Notes under the pieces: generated by a model | Databases searched by the model: none | What the model was told of the DNA's origin: nothing | What the model saw: the letters and a program-made list of their open reading frames with translations, nothing else | Translations under genes and position numbers: made by a program | Origin: Vagococcus teuberi | Lineage (GTDB): Bacteria > Bacillota > Bacilli > Lactobacillales > Vagococcaceae | Direction of reading: 5' to 3' | Assembly: GCF_001870205.1 (NCBI RefSeq) | Contig: NZ_CP017267.1 | Span: 1,600,501 to 1,664,500 of the forward strand | Length of the DNA stretch: 64,000 bases | Shown here: piece after piece, positions 8,857 through 17,097 of the stretch | Position numbering within the stretch: the stretch's first letter is position 1 | How the letters are laid out: each line of letters begins with the position of its first letter

Positions 8857-9357
8857 ATGGAAGAGACACTATTTACAACCTATCATTCACTTATCTTAGG
8901 CGCATTGAAAAAATACTACATTACCCCATCACACCCAGAGTTTGATGATTATTTGCAGCATGCTCGTATAGAGTTACTACTAACACATCGAGATTATCAA
9001 AAACAGCCCGATAACAGAGCTCCCTTTAGACCGTTTGTTTATCAAAAAATCTGTTGGGCGACAGTCGATAAAATCAGAAAAGAACAACGACGATATGACA
9101 AAGATATCATAGAAGATACTCAACTAGACTTACTCACTGAGGATAATGATATCTCTTCTTCTTTAGCAACGACCGATTTGTATCATCAACTTGCTCAGAC
9201 GCTAACTCCTTGCGAAAAAAAGTATTTGGCTGATCGCTTTTTTGACCAACTCACTATGAGCCAAATAGCTGATAAATACAAGGTTTCTAGGAAAACAGTT
9301 TATCGCTGGCGAGATGGTGTGAGAAAAAAATATAAAAAATTTGAAAAAAGGGGGTAA
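8857..9357 (+). CDS. Small sigma-70-like factor (SigH/ComX-type)
   Basis: A 166-residue protein with only sigma regions 2 and 4, as in alternative factors. Region 2 lies at ~10-85 (FDDYLQHARIELLL, RPFVYQKICWATVDKIRKEQRR). Region 4 lies at ~110-160 (LTPCEKKYLADRFFDQLTMSQIADKYKVSRKTVYRWRDGV) with a clear helix-turn-helix. It would direct RNA polymerase to a special promoter set. The following DUF1659, DUF2922 and lysozyme genes on the same strand are the obvious candidate targets. The size and regions fit competence factors of streptococci and lactobacilli, but an ECF-like role is equally possible. Confidence 0.8.
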   Translation: MEETLFTTYHSLILGALKKYYITPSHPEFDDYLQHARIELLLTHRDYQKQPDNRAPFRPFVYQKICWATVDKIRKEQRRYDKDIIEDTQLDLLTEDNDISSSLATTDLYHQLAQTLTPCEKKYLADRFFDQLTMSQIADKYKVSRKTVYRWRDGVRKKYKKFEKRG

Positions 9358-9432
9358 CACTTTTGATTTGGGAAACGTTTATATAAGTGTAAGGCGCGCA
9401 ACTTACTAAACTAACAAAAGGACGTGACGAAC
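9358..9432 (+). promoter_or_regulatory. Possible alternative-sigma promoter upstream of the DUF1659 gene
   Basis: The gap holds GGGAAACG (9370-9377) and a GC-rich GGCGCGC about 18 bases downstream. This is a layout reminiscent of GAAAC-type extracytoplasmic sigma promoters and unlike the AT-rich vegetative promoters elsewhere in the window. An AAAGGA ribosome site precedes the ATG at 9433. The assignment is speculative. Confidence 0.3.
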
Positions 9433-9642
9433 ATGGAAAAAATCTTCGACAGTAAAAAATCAATCTTAACATTCAAAGCAGTAGGTGACGACAAACCACG
9501 TAAACAAACATTAGCTAACTTAAAAGAAAGTGCCACTGATGAAAACATTTTAGACTTAGGTGATATCTTCGACTCACTTGCTCCAAAAGATGAACCATTA
9601 GAAAGACTGTCAATCGTAAACACTCACCACTACGATATGTAA
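9433..9642 (+). CDS. DUF1659-type small protein
   Basis: A 69-residue protein matching the DUF1659 pattern: an N-terminal beta segment (SILTFKAVGDDK), KQTLANLKESATDENILDLGDIFDSLA and a C-terminal strand ending ERLSIVNTHHYDM. ATG 9433 is preferred over the upstream GTG at 9424, which would sit on top of the AAAGGA site. Function is unknown. Such proteins are commonly encoded beside DUF2922 proteins in Firmicutes, as here (33 bases apart). Confidence 0.75.
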   Translation: MEKIFDSKKSILTFKAVGDDKPRKQTLANLKESATDENILDLGDIFDSLAPKDEPLERLSIVNTHHYDM

Positions 9643-9675
9643 TCAATCAGACAACTATACTAGGAGGACATAACC

Positions 9676-9888
9676 ATGAAAAAATTAAACTTAAACTTTT
9701 TAAACGAGGAAAACAAAAAAACAACATTAGTACCAAAAGTAGCCAGTCAAGAACTAACAAAAGATGAAGTAAAAGATGCGATGATGGCTATCTCAGCTTT
9801 AGGAATCTTTGAAGCAAACGGCAAACAACTTTATGTGACACCAAAATCAGCACACTATAGTGAAACGATTATTACAGAGTTGTTCTAA
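9676..9888 (+). CDS. DUF2922-type small protein
   Basis: A 70-residue protein with the DUF2922 layout: an N-terminal strand (KLNLNFLNEENKKTTLVP), the helix LTKDEVKDAMMAISALGIFEANG and a closing strand HYSETIITELF. AGGAGG lies 8 bases before the ATG. Function unknown. It is paired with the DUF1659 gene and followed by a hairpin that may reduce read-through into the lysozyme gene. Confidence 0.8.
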   Translation: MKKLNLNFLNEENKKTTLVPKVASQELTKDEVKDAMMAISALGIFEANGKQLYVTPKSAHYSETIITELF

Positions 9889-9897
9889 CAATTTAGG

Positions 9898-9925
9898 CGA
9901 CGTTTACCACAAACGTCGTCTTTTC
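9898..9925 (+). terminator. Intercistronic hairpin before the lysozyme gene
   Basis: CGACGTTT (9898-9905) pairs with AAACGTCG (9911-9918), followed by TCTTTTCTT. It looks like a terminator or attenuator that makes lysozyme expression partly separate from the two small genes. Confidence 0.8.
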
Positions 9926-9948
9926 TTATATCAGAAAGGAGTTTTTAT

Positions 9949-10749
9949 ATGCTAAAAGTTATTGACTTATCAAACCACCAACGAGGAATGTCACTTGGTG
10001 CACTAAAAGCAGATGCCTTTATCTTCAAAGCAACAGAAGGCACTTATTTTATTGATGATACATGTGACACCTTTGTCCAACAAGCCAAAAAATTAAACAA
10101 GCCTTATGGTGTGTATCATTTTTTAGATCAAAATGATGTCATCAAACAAGCTGACTTTTTCTTAACGCATATCAAAGGCTATATAGGTGAAGCTATCTTA
10201 GTTCTTGATTATGAAGAGTATGGCAAACAAGGGGCACAAAAAGCCAAAGAATTTTTAGATTATGTCTACAAACAAACTGGCGTAAAACCTCTCATCTATA
10301 TGAATGAAAGTGATGCCAACTCTGATGATTGGTTGGATGTGGTAGCGGGTGATTATGGTTTATGGGTCGCCAAATACTCTCACAACACACCTGTCGTTAA
10401 ACAATGGCCAAGCTATGCTATGTGGCAATATACTAGTACACCTGTTGATATAAGTCATTTTTACGGAGATAAACTTGCTTGGCAACAATATGCTGCACCA
10501 AAAAAGACCATCACCCAACAAAAGGACGCTTATCACACAACAGGAACTCGATTTGAAGCATTAAGAACACTCGTCATTCAAGCAGATGAATCATTTAAAA
10601 AAGCATCTGGCATGCACTTTTCCAAAAGTACTGTCTTTGATATTGAGCAAATTTGCCACACCAAAACAACAACGCATGCTTGTATACTCTATAATCATCG
10701 CAAGGTATTTGTTACACTTCACAAGGATTATGTTAGAAAGATAGATTAG
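9949..10749 (+). CDS. GH25 family lysozyme (muramidase)
   Basis: A 266-residue GH25 enzyme that cleaves N-acetylmuramic acid bonds in peptidoglycan. The catalytic acidic residues are visible in VIDLSNHQ (residues 3-10), FIFKATEG (~25-32) and LVLDYEEYG (~84-92). The typical C-terminal WQYTS...DISHFYGD closes the domain at ~160-180. About 85 further residues follow with no recognised binding repeat. No signal peptide is present, so release would need lysis, a holin or an unknown route. AGAAAGGAG precedes the ATG. It lies downstream of the sigma factor and the two DUF genes; no other phage genes are near. Confidence 0.9.
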   Translation: MLKVIDLSNHQRGMSLGALKADAFIFKATEGTYFIDDTCDTFVQQAKKLNKPYGVYHFLDQNDVIKQADFFLTHIKGYIGEAILVLDYEEYGKQGAQKAKEFLDYVYKQTGVKPLIYMNESDANSDDWLDVVAGDYGLWVAKYSHNTPVVKQWPSYAMWQYTSTPVDISHFYGDKLAWQQYAAPKKTITQQKDAYHTTGTRFEALRTLVIQADESFKKASGMHFSKSTVFDIEQICHTKTTTHACILYNHRKVFVTLHKDYVRKID

Positions 10750-10760
10750 GATAAAAATAA

Positions 10761-10809
10761 CCCTCCACGAGAAATCAAATTGACTTCTTGTGGGGGAGTT
10801 TGTTTATTT
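10761..10809 (+). terminator. Lysozyme gene terminator, interrupted by the ISL3 element
   Basis: CCCTCCACGAGAA (10761-10773) pairs with TTCTTGTGGGGGAG (10785-10798), and the T-rich tail continues to 10809, where the ISL3 left end begins. The last 8 bases of the tail, GTTTATTT, are the target duplication and reappear at 12334-12341. Confidence 0.85.
10802..10809 (+). repeat. 8-bp target-site duplication, left copy (partner 12334-12341)
   Basis: GTTTATTT occurs directly outside both ends of the ISL3 element. Eight bases is the usual ISL3 duplication length, so this fixes the element boundaries at 10810 and 12333. Confidence 0.95.
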
Positions 10810-10909
10810 GGCTCTATAATTTCTACTGTTGGTAACAAAAGTTACCGGCAGTTTTTTTGGGCTCTATAATTTCTACTGTTGGTAACGAAAGTTACCGGCC
10901 GTTTTTAGT
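10810..10909 (+). repeat. Tandem ~50-bp ISL3 left ends
   Basis: Unit 1 (10810-10859) and unit 2 (from 10860) both start with the ISL3 left inverted repeat, then a GGTAAC/GTTACC mini-palindrome and a T-run. They differ at a few positions (CAAAA versus CGAAA, GGCAG versus GGCCG, and T-run length). Unit 1 matches the single left end of the copy at 45153, so the doubling is probably a composite and not a simple recent duplication. Confidence 0.9.
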
Positions 10910-10973
10910 ACACAAAAACATGTGTTATCCGTTAGAATGAAATTGCGAAACAACAATCTAAGGAGGATACCAC

Positions 10974-12263
10974 ATGTCATACTCACAGACTATCAAAGAT
11001 ATCTTAAATATACTAGACCTAAATATTATTTTTAATGAAAATTGTTTGTTTACTAGGAAAATAAAGGGAGTTTTCTCTAGAGTATTTGAAGGTTTTTTAG
11101 ATGAAACACCAGAATGTTGTCCTCATTGCGAAGAAAAGGATACACACATTATTAAGTGGGGATATACTGCTAGTTTAATTAAAGTTCCTGCTATTTCTGA
11201 ATACGTTACATATGTTCAATTAAAGAAACGTCGTTTCTTGTGCAAAGATTGTAAATCGACATTTGTTTTAGATACGCCTTTTGTTTCTAGAAACAATTCT
11301 ATTTCTAACAATTTAAAACGTCTTGTTGCTAAAAAACTAACTTCTAAACAATCTATGAGTGACATTTCAAAACAAGCAAACGTTTCTACTTCAACTGTTT
11401 ATCGGGTACTTAAAGAATGGTATCAACCCATTCAGAAATATAGTTATTCCTTACCAGCTGTTCTTTGTTTTGATGAGTTTAAATCTGTCAAAAAAGTAGC
11501 TGGATCTATGAGTTTTATTATGATAGATGGTGACACTAAGGAGTTAATTGATATTTTACCTGATCGAAGATTACCTAAGATCGAGAAATACTTTAACGGA
11601 TTCTCTTTATCTAACAGAGAACAAGTGAAGTATGTTGTTTCTGATATTTATCAACCCTACATCATCTTAACTAAGAGACTTTTTCCTAATGCTAAAGTCG
11701 TTTTAGATAAATTTCATCTAGTTCAACACATTGGTAGAGCTTTTCAAAAAATACGAATTAGAATAATGAATCAATTAAAGCATAAAAATAATGGAATTAT
11801 TTATAGACGAATAAAAAAATATTGGAAATTACTTCAAAAAAGTTATGGCAAACTAGACTTTATTCAACAACAATGGCACTCTTCATTTAAAACGTATCTT
11901 TCTGAAAAAGAATTACTTGAACGCCTACTTACTTACAATGCTGAACTTACAGATGCTTATAATATTTATCAACAGATTTTAAGAGCTTTTCAAACAAAAG
12001 ATTATTCTTTATTTGTAGATTTAATCAATCAAAAAACTCTTTTTCAAGAGTATATACCTGTTTTTAAAACATTTAGAAAGTATCAAGAAGAAATAAAAAA
12101 TACTTTTGAAACATCGTATTCAAACGGTCCTTTAGAATGTATGAACAATCATATTAAAGTCATTAAGTGTAATGCCTATGGCATGAGAAGTTTTTATAAT
12201 TTCAAATTACGAATAGCAATTTGTTTAAAAAAATCTGTATTCAAGACACCAAAAAAGATCTAG
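10974..12263 (+). CDS. ISL3-family transposase
   Basis: A 429-residue DDE transposase of usual family length. It has an N-terminal zinc-binding part (CCPHCEEKDTH and FLCKDCKSTF, residues ~42-90), a helix-turn-helix (MSDISKQANVSTSTVYRVLKEW, ~125-150) and a DDE core: LCFDEFKSVK (~165), VVSDIYQPY...VLDKFHLVQHI (~225-255) and the Glu in NGPLECMNNHIK (~385). Just after that Glu it reads KCNAYG, where the truncated copy has KRNAYG; the Arg is usual in the family, so this copy may be weakened. AGGAGG lies 8 bases before the ATG. A gene-end hairpin lies at 12257-12285. Confidence 0.95.
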   Translation: MSYSQTIKDILNILDLNIIFNENCLFTRKIKGVFSRVFEGFLDETPECCPHCEEKDTHIIKWGYTASLIKVPAISEYVTYVQLKKRRFLCKDCKSTFVLDTPFVSRNNSISNNLKRLVAKKLTSKQSMSDISKQANVSTSTVYRVLKEWYQPIQKYSYSLPAVLCFDEFKSVKKVAGSMSFIMIDGDTKELIDILPDRRLPKIEKYFNGFSLSNREQVKYVVSDIYQPYIILTKRLFPNAKVVLDKFHLVQHIGRAFQKIRIRIMNQLKHKNNGIIYRRIKKYWKLLQKSYGKLDFIQQQWHSSFKTYLSEKELLERLLTYNAELTDAYNIYQQILRAFQTKDYSLFVDLINQKTLFQEYIPVFKTFRKYQEEIKNTFETSYSNGPLECMNNHIKVIKCNAYGMRSFYNFKLRIAICLKKSVFKTPKKI

Positions 12264-12285
12264 AAAACATGTTGTTTTCTAGATC
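12257..12285 (+). terminator. Hairpin at the end of the ISL3 transposase gene
   Basis: GATCTAGAAAACA pairs with the complementary arm ending at 12285. The same hairpin is present in the truncated copy near 1090-1120. It overlaps the transposase stop codon and has no long T-tract, so it may act in either direction. Confidence 0.6.
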
Positions 12286-12333
12286 CTAAATTCTAACGTT
12301 TTAACTCTTACCAACAGTAGTTGACAAAGAGCC

Positions 12334-12341
12334 GTTTATTT
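12334..12341 (+). repeat. 8-bp target-site duplication, right copy
   Basis: GTTTATTT is identical to 10802-10809. It also contains the stop codon of the minus-strand mnaA gene (12336-12338), so the duplication kept that gene intact. Confidence 0.95.
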
Positions 12342-13475
12342 AAATAAAGGTAACTCTTCAACTTTTAATCCAAAATATTTTTTAATTTCATTCACAATAC
12401 GTTTACTTGCCAATCCATCACCATAAGGATTTTTTGCATTTGACATTTTTTTGTAAGTTTCTTCGTTAGATAATAATTCAATCATATTTTCTTTTACAAT
12501 GTCATAATCTGTTCCGATTAGTTTTAATGTTCCTGCTTCTACACCTTCTGGACGTTCGGTTGTATCTCTCAGTACAAGAACTGGAACATTAAATGATGGT
12601 GCTTCTTCTTGAACACCACCGGAATCACTCATAATAAAGTAACTTCTATATGAGAAATTATGAAAATCAAATACATCTAGTGGCTCAATCAAATGAATAC
12701 GTTCATGATTTCCTAAAACGTCATTGGCTAATTCTTTTACCTTAGGGTTAAGGTGTACTGGATAAACCAAATGAATGTCTTCATATTTGTCTACAACTTC
12801 TCTTGCTGCTGTAAAGACCTCTCTCATAGGTTGGCCTAGATTTTCACGGCGATGCATTGTCATTAAAATTAATTTGTCATCTTCACCAATATTTTTTAAT
12901 GCATCGTGGTTGTAATTATCTTCAACTGTTTCACTTAATGCATCAATCACTGTGTTACCAGTAATTGAAACTTTAGCTGAATCTTTTCCTTCATTAATTA
13001 AGTTATTTGCACTATTTTGAGTTGGTGCAAAATATAAATCACTTAATACATCAATCATCTGTCTATTTGCTTCTTCTGGAAATGGTGACGAAATATTCCA
13101 TGTTCTAAGCCCTGCTTCCACATGTCCTACTTTCACTTGATTATAAAATCCAGCTAGACTTGCCGCATAAGCTGTTGTTGTATCACCATGAACTAATACA
13201 ATATCTGGTTTTTCTTCTTTGATTACTGCATCTAATTTTACTAATGCACGACTTGTAATATCTGATAGTGTTTGATTTGCTTGCATGATATTTAAATCGT
13301 AATCAGGTTTTATTTTAAATATCTCTAGAACTTGGTCCAACATTTCTCTGTGCTGTGCTGTAACGACAACAATTGATTCTAAATCCTCATGTTTTTCTAT
13401 CTCTAAAACAAGAGGAGCCATCTTGATTGCTTCTGGTCTTGTACCAAAAACTGACATAACCTTAACTTTTTTCAA
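12336..13475 (-). CDS. mnaA: UDP-N-acetylglucosamine 2-epimerase
   Basis: Interconverts UDP-GlcNAc and UDP-ManNAc, supplying ManNAc for the teichoic acid linkage unit and possibly for the capsule repeat. The 379 residues match the MnaA/WecB family: FGTRPEAIKMAPLV (residues 10-23), TAQHREMLDQVL, HGDTTTAYAASLA with the conserved His-Gly-Asp, VGHVEAGLRTW, and DSGGVQEEAPSFNVPVLVLRDTTERPEGVEAG. It is the last gene of the capsule operon. The ISL3 element starts right at its stop codon and removed any terminator of its own. Confidence 0.96.
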   Translation of the reverse strand: MKKVKVMSVFGTRPEAIKMAPLVLEIEKHEDLESIVVVTAQHREMLDQVLEIFKIKPDYDLNIMQANQTLSDITSRALVKLDAVIKEEKPDIVLVHGDTTTAYAASLAGFYNQVKVGHVEAGLRTWNISSPFPEEANRQMIDVLSDLYFAPTQNSANNLINEGKDSAKVSITGNTVIDALSETVEDNYNHDALKNIGEDDKLILMTMHRRENLGQPMREVFTAAREVVDKYEDIHLVYPVHLNPKVKELANDVLGNHERIHLIEPLDVFDFHNFSYRSYFIMSDSGGVQEEAPSFNVPVLVLRDTTERPEGVEAGTLKLIGTDYDIVKENMIELLSNEETYKKMSNAKNPYGDGLASKRIVNEIKKYFGLKVEELPLFK

Positions 13476-13493
13476 TTATATTCTCCTTAAAAG

Positions 13494-14660
13494 TTAATCT
13501 TGATTAAATATATCTCTTGTATAAATTTTATCCAATGAATCTGCTAATTCTTTTTCGATACGATTTGTTACGATAACTTCTGATACTTTTTTAAATTCAT
13601 CTAAATCAGTATAGACTTTTGAATTAAAAAATGTGTCTTCTTTTAATGTTGGCTCATAAACAATCACTTCTATTCCCTTAGCTTTTAATCGTTTCATAAT
13701 GCCTTGGATAGATGAATATCTAAAATTATCAGAGTTAGCTTTCATCGTTAAACGATAGATACCAACAACTTTTGGTTGTTTAGCAATGATTTGGTCAGCG
13801 ATAAAATCTTTTCGCGTTCTATTGGCTTCAACGATTGCCCCAATAATATTATTAGGTACTTGGTCATAATTAGCCAATAATTGTTTGGTGTCTTTTGGTA
13901 AGCAATAACCACCATAACCAAATGAAGGATTATTGTAATGACTTCCTATACGAGGATCTAAACCAACACCTTCGATGATCTGTTTAGTGTCTAGCCCTCT
14001 CACTTCTGCATAGGTATCTAACTCATTAAAGTATGACACCCTTAAAGCAAGGTATGTATTTGAAAATAGTTTAATTGCTTCAGCTTCTGTTGAATCAGTT
14101 AGCAGTACAGGTACATCCTCTTCATAAGAATTATCTAACAGTACGTTAGCAAATACTTCAGCTCTATCACTTCTCTCACCCACTATAATTCTTGATGGAT
14201 GTAAGTTGTCATACAAGGCTTTTCCTTCACGTAAAAACTCTGGTGAGAAAATAATATTTTCTGTGTTGTATTTTTCTTTTAGCCCTTTTGTATACCCTAC
14301 AGGAACGGTCGATTTTATAATAAAGATAGTATCTGGATTGATTGCTAATCCTTTTTCTATCACACTTTCAACTGTTGATGTATTAAAATAATTTTTCTTT
14401 TCATCATAATCTGTTGGTGTTGCAATGATACAATACTCACCATGATTGATTGCCTTATCAAAATCTGTTGTAAATTCTATAGATAGAGATTTGTCTGTTA
14501 AGAATTCCTCAATTTCATTATCTACTAATGGTGAGATTCCTTTGTTCAATAATTCAATCTTTTCATCTACTATATCATATGCTATTACATCATTATTTTG
14601 TGATAATAATAATGCATTAGCTAAACCAACATAACCTAAACCTACAACTGAGACTTTCAT
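13494..14660 (-). CDS. ugd: UDP-glucose 6-dehydrogenase family enzyme
   Basis: Oxidises a UDP-hexose (probably UDP-glucose to UDP-glucuronate) with NAD+. The 388 residues carry the N-terminal Rossmann motif [14 protein letters not shown] (5-18), [10 protein letters not shown] (~115), the [23 protein letters not shown] block (~140-162) and the active-site cysteine loop [14 protein letters not shown] (~245). The length and the EFLREG sequence fit the UDP-glucose branch better than UDP-ManNAc dehydrogenases. It overlaps the rmlD stop by 4 bases. The product would give a uronic acid and negative charge to the polymer. Confidence 0.9.
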   Translation of the reverse strand: MKVSVVGLGYVGLANALLLSQNNDVIAYDIVDEKIELLNKGISPLVDNEIEEFLTDKSLSIEFTTDFDKAINHGEYCIIATPTDYDEKKNYFNTSTVESVIEKGLAINPDTIFIIKSTVPVGYTKGLKEKYNTENIIFSPEFLREGKALYDNLHPSRIIVGERSDRAEVFANVLLDNSYEEDVPVLLTDSTEAEAIKLFSNTYLALRVSYFNELDTYAEVRGLDTKQIIEGVGLDPRIGSHYNNPSFGYGGYCLPKDTKQLLANYDQVPNNIIGAIVEANRTRKDFIADQIIAKQPKVVGIYRLTMKANSDNFRYSSIQGIMKRLKAKGIEVIVYEPTLKEDTFFNSKVYTDLDEFKKVSEVIVTNRIEKELADSLDKIYTRDIFNQD

Positions 14661-15499
14661 TTAATTCCCTCCAAAAGATGCTGTAATGCTGTTTTCCACG
14701 AAATTATTTCATATCCAGTTGATTTTGCTTTTTCTAAATCCATAATTGAATACTCTGGTCTTTTTGCTTTAGTAATGAATTGATCAGATGTCACAGGGGA
14801 AATAGTTACATTATCATCTTGTAATATTTCTTGTGCAAATTCATACCATGTGCATGTATCATCATTAGAAAAATGATAAGTTCCATATTCACAATTATTT
14901 TGTACTAAATATGTCATAAATTCTGCTAAACTTTTTGTCCAGGTTGGTCTGCCTACTTGATCATTTACTACCATTAATTTGTCATTGGTTTTAGCCAGCT
15001 TTTTCATTGTATAGACAAAATTATTTCCATATTCACCAAAAACCCAAGATGTCCTTATAATATAGTAATTGTTTAAAATATCCTGAACCGCTTGTTCTCC
15101 TAATAATTTTGTTTTTCCGTATTCATTAATTGGTGATGTTTTATCTGTTTCAATGTATGGAACTTCCCTTGCTTTTCCATCAAATACATAGTCAGTACTG
15201 ATATAAACCAATGTAGCACCAACTTCTTTACATGCTTGAGCAACATTTTTAGTACCGTCCACGTTTACAAGATAATTCATCTCTTTTCCTTCATCTTCAG
15301 CTAAGTCAACTGCTGTATAGGCTGCACAATGATAAACTACTGAGGGCTTAATATCTTTAATAATAGAAAGTGTCTTATCAAAGTCTGTAATATCCATCTC
15401 TTGACTATCATAAGCAATAAAATCAATATTTTGTTGTTTTAGAAGATTAGTTAACTCTCTACCTAATTGGCCCTTTGCACCTGTAATTAATACAGTCAC
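14657..15499 (-). CDS. rmlD: dTDP-4-dehydrorhamnose reductase
   Basis: The last step of dTDP-L-rhamnose synthesis. The 280 residues show the SDR cofactor motif [15 protein letters not shown] (6-20), the catalytic Thr-Asp-Tyr region [12 protein letters not shown] (~102-113) and the [10 protein letters not shown] helix with the Tyr-x3-Lys pair (~127-136). It forms one block with rmlB, rmlC and rmlA; ugd starts inside its last codons. Confidence 0.95.
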   Translation of the reverse strand: MTVLITGAKGQLGRELTNLLKQQNIDFIAYDSQEMDITDFDKTLSIIKDIKPSVVYHCAAYTAVDLAEDEGKEMNYLVNVDGTKNVAQACKEVGATLVYISTDYVFDGKAREVPYIETDKTSPINEYGKTKLLGEQAVQDILNNYYIIRTSWVFGEYGNNFVYTMKKLAKTNDKLMVVNDQVGRPTWTKSLAEFMTYLVQNNCEYGTYHFSNDDTCTWYEFAQEILQDDNVTISPVTSDQFITKAKRPEYSIMDLEKAKSTGYEIISWKTALQHLLEGIK

Positions 15500-15527
15500 T
15501 ACAATTCCTCCTGTCCAATCTATAGAA

Positions 15528-16514
15528 CTAGTTTAATTTTGCTTTTTCTTGCAATGGTCTCCACCATGATTCATTTGCTAAATACCAATCTATTGTTTCC
15601 ACAATACCTGTTTCAAATGTATATTTAGGTTTCCATCCTAACTCAGTTTCTAATTTCGTAGGGTCAATTGCATATCTTTTATCATGGCCTAATCTGTCTT
15701 CAACATATACTTTTAAATCAGGAGACACTTGTAGTTTGTCAATGATAATATCTACTATTTCATTATTAGTTCGTTCATTATGTCCACCAACGTTATATAC
15801 TTCACCTTTTTTACCCTTATGAAGGACTAAATCTATTGCTTGACAATGATCATAAACATGTAACCAGTCCCTTACATTCATGCCATCACCATATATTGGT
15901 AAATTTTTCCCATCTAATGCATTAGAAATCATTAATGGAATTAACTTTTCAGGAAAATGATATGGTCCATAATTATTTGAACATCTAGTAATATTTACAT
16001 TCATATCATATGTTTCATAGTATGAACGAACTAATAAATCAGCACTTGTTTTGCTAGCAGAATAAGGACTATTTGGTGCTAATGGCGTTTCCTCCGTAAA
16101 GTATCCTGTAGAACCTAGACTTCCATAAACTTCATCTGTTGATACTTGTAAATATTTTTGTATTTCATATTTTTTTGCTACATCTAATAAGGCTAATGTT
16201 CCCTGTACGTTTGTCTCTACGAAGATAGATGGATTTAATATACTTCTATCCACGTGTGATTCTGCAGCAAAATTTACAAACGCATCAATTGAATATTTTT
16301 CTACTAAATAACTAACTAACTCTCTATTAGTTATATTTCCTTTAACAAAAATATGTCTTGGATTATCAATGACATCATCCAGATTATGGATATTACCAGC
16401 ATATGTTAGTAAGTCAAGATTTATAATAATGTAATCAGGATGTTTATCTAACATATAATGTACAAAATTACTACCTATAAAACCTGCTCCACCTGTAACT
16501 AAAATATTTTTCAT
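15528..16514 (-). CDS. rmlB: dTDP-glucose 4,6-dehydratase
   Basis: Second step of dTDP-rhamnose synthesis. The start is the ATG at 16514, giving MKNILVTGGAGFIGSNF with the cofactor motif at the usual distance and GGTGAAG just upstream; an in-frame ATG at 16553 would add 13 residues inside rmlC. The 328 residues include STDEVYGSLG (~123), SPYSASKTSADLLVRSYYETY with the Tyr-x3-Lys pair (~150) and TRCSNNYGPYHFPEKLIPL. The start lies one base after the rmlC stop. Confidence 0.95.
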   Translation of the reverse strand: MKNILVTGGAGFIGSNFVHYMLDKHPDYIIINLDLLTYAGNIHNLDDVIDNPRHIFVKGNITNRELVSYLVEKYSIDAFVNFAAESHVDRSILNPSIFVETNVQGTLALLDVAKKYEIQKYLQVSTDEVYGSLGSTGYFTEETPLAPNSPYSASKTSADLLVRSYYETYDMNVNITRCSNNYGPYHFPEKLIPLMISNALDGKNLPIYGDGMNVRDWLHVYDHCQAIDLVLHKGKKGEVYNVGGHNERTNNEIVDIIIDKLQVSPDLKVYVEDRLGHDKRYAIDPTKLETELGWKPKYTFETGIVETIDWYLANESWWRPLQEKAKLN

Positions 16515-16515
16515 A

Positions 16516-17076
16516 TTATACTTCACCCCATACAAAATTATTTTCAGCATCATTTAGAGTAGGATGATTTTTATCCTTTTCAGATAATACTGTTGCATTC
16601 ATTGGCCATTCGATACCAATACTAGGGTCGTCATAAGCAATCCCTCTATCATGCTCAGGTGAATACAATTCGTCTACTTTATATTGAATATTTACATCCG
16701 GAGTAAGTGTACAAAAACCATGTGCAAATCCTTTTGGTACAAGCAACTGTCTGTGATTGTACTCGCTTAAAATATATCCTTCCCATTGTCCATAAGTTGG
16801 AGAACCTTTTCTCATATCTACTAAGACATCATATATTACCCCTGTAGTACAACGAACTAACTTAGTTTGTGCCTTTGGAGGTAGTTGATAATGCATACCA
16901 CGTAACGTTCCAACCTCAACTGAAAGTGAGTGGTTATCTTGTATAAAATCATTTGTAATTCCTATTTCAGAAAATTTTTCTTTATTATAAGATTCTGTAA
17001 AAAATCCGCGATTATCTCCAAAAACGGGTGTCTCTATAATTTTAACATCCTGTAATTTTGTATTAAAAATCTTCAC
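16516..17076 (-). CDS. rmlC: dTDP-4-dehydrorhamnose 3,5-epimerase
   Basis: Third enzyme of the dTDP-rhamnose pathway, a small cupin dimer. The 186-residue length is typical. Visible motifs are FGDNRGFFTESYNKEKF, FIQDNHSLSVEVGTLRGMHYQLPP with the catalytic His, VRCTTGVIYDVLVDMRKGSPTYGQW and LVPKGFAHGFCTL. It is followed directly by rmlB, whose ribosome site lies in its last codons. Confidence 0.95.
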   Translation of the reverse strand: MKIFNTKLQDVKIIETPVFGDNRGFFTESYNKEKFSEIGITNDFIQDNHSLSVEVGTLRGMHYQLPPKAQTKLVRCTTGVIYDVLVDMRKGSPTYGQWEGYILSEYNHRQLLVPKGFAHGFCTLTPDVNIQYKVDELYSPEHDRGIAYDDPSIGIEWPMNATVLSEKDKNHPTLNDAENNFVWGEV

Positions 17077-17097
17077 CTATATACCTCCAAAATAAAA

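Larger units (their letters stand above)
10810..12333 (+). mobile_element. Complete ISL3-family insertion sequence with doubled left end
   Basis: The element has imperfect 26-bp terminal repeats: the left begins GGCTCT and ends CTACTGTTGGTAA (10810-10835), and the right is its inverted partner (12308-12333). The 6 outer and 13 inner bases are identical. It carries one full-length transposase gene and is flanked by 8-bp direct repeats. A second left-end repeat starts 50 bases inside (10860), so the left end is present twice; the duplication outside 10810 shows the outer one was used. Related copies lie at 868-1165 and 45153-45354. Confidence 0.95.

Noticed and set aside
8857-10749. A prophage remnant, because of the GH25 lysozyme and small genes
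   Set aside because: No structural, integrase, holin or packaging genes are present, and DUF1659/DUF2922 proteins are ordinary chromosomal families.
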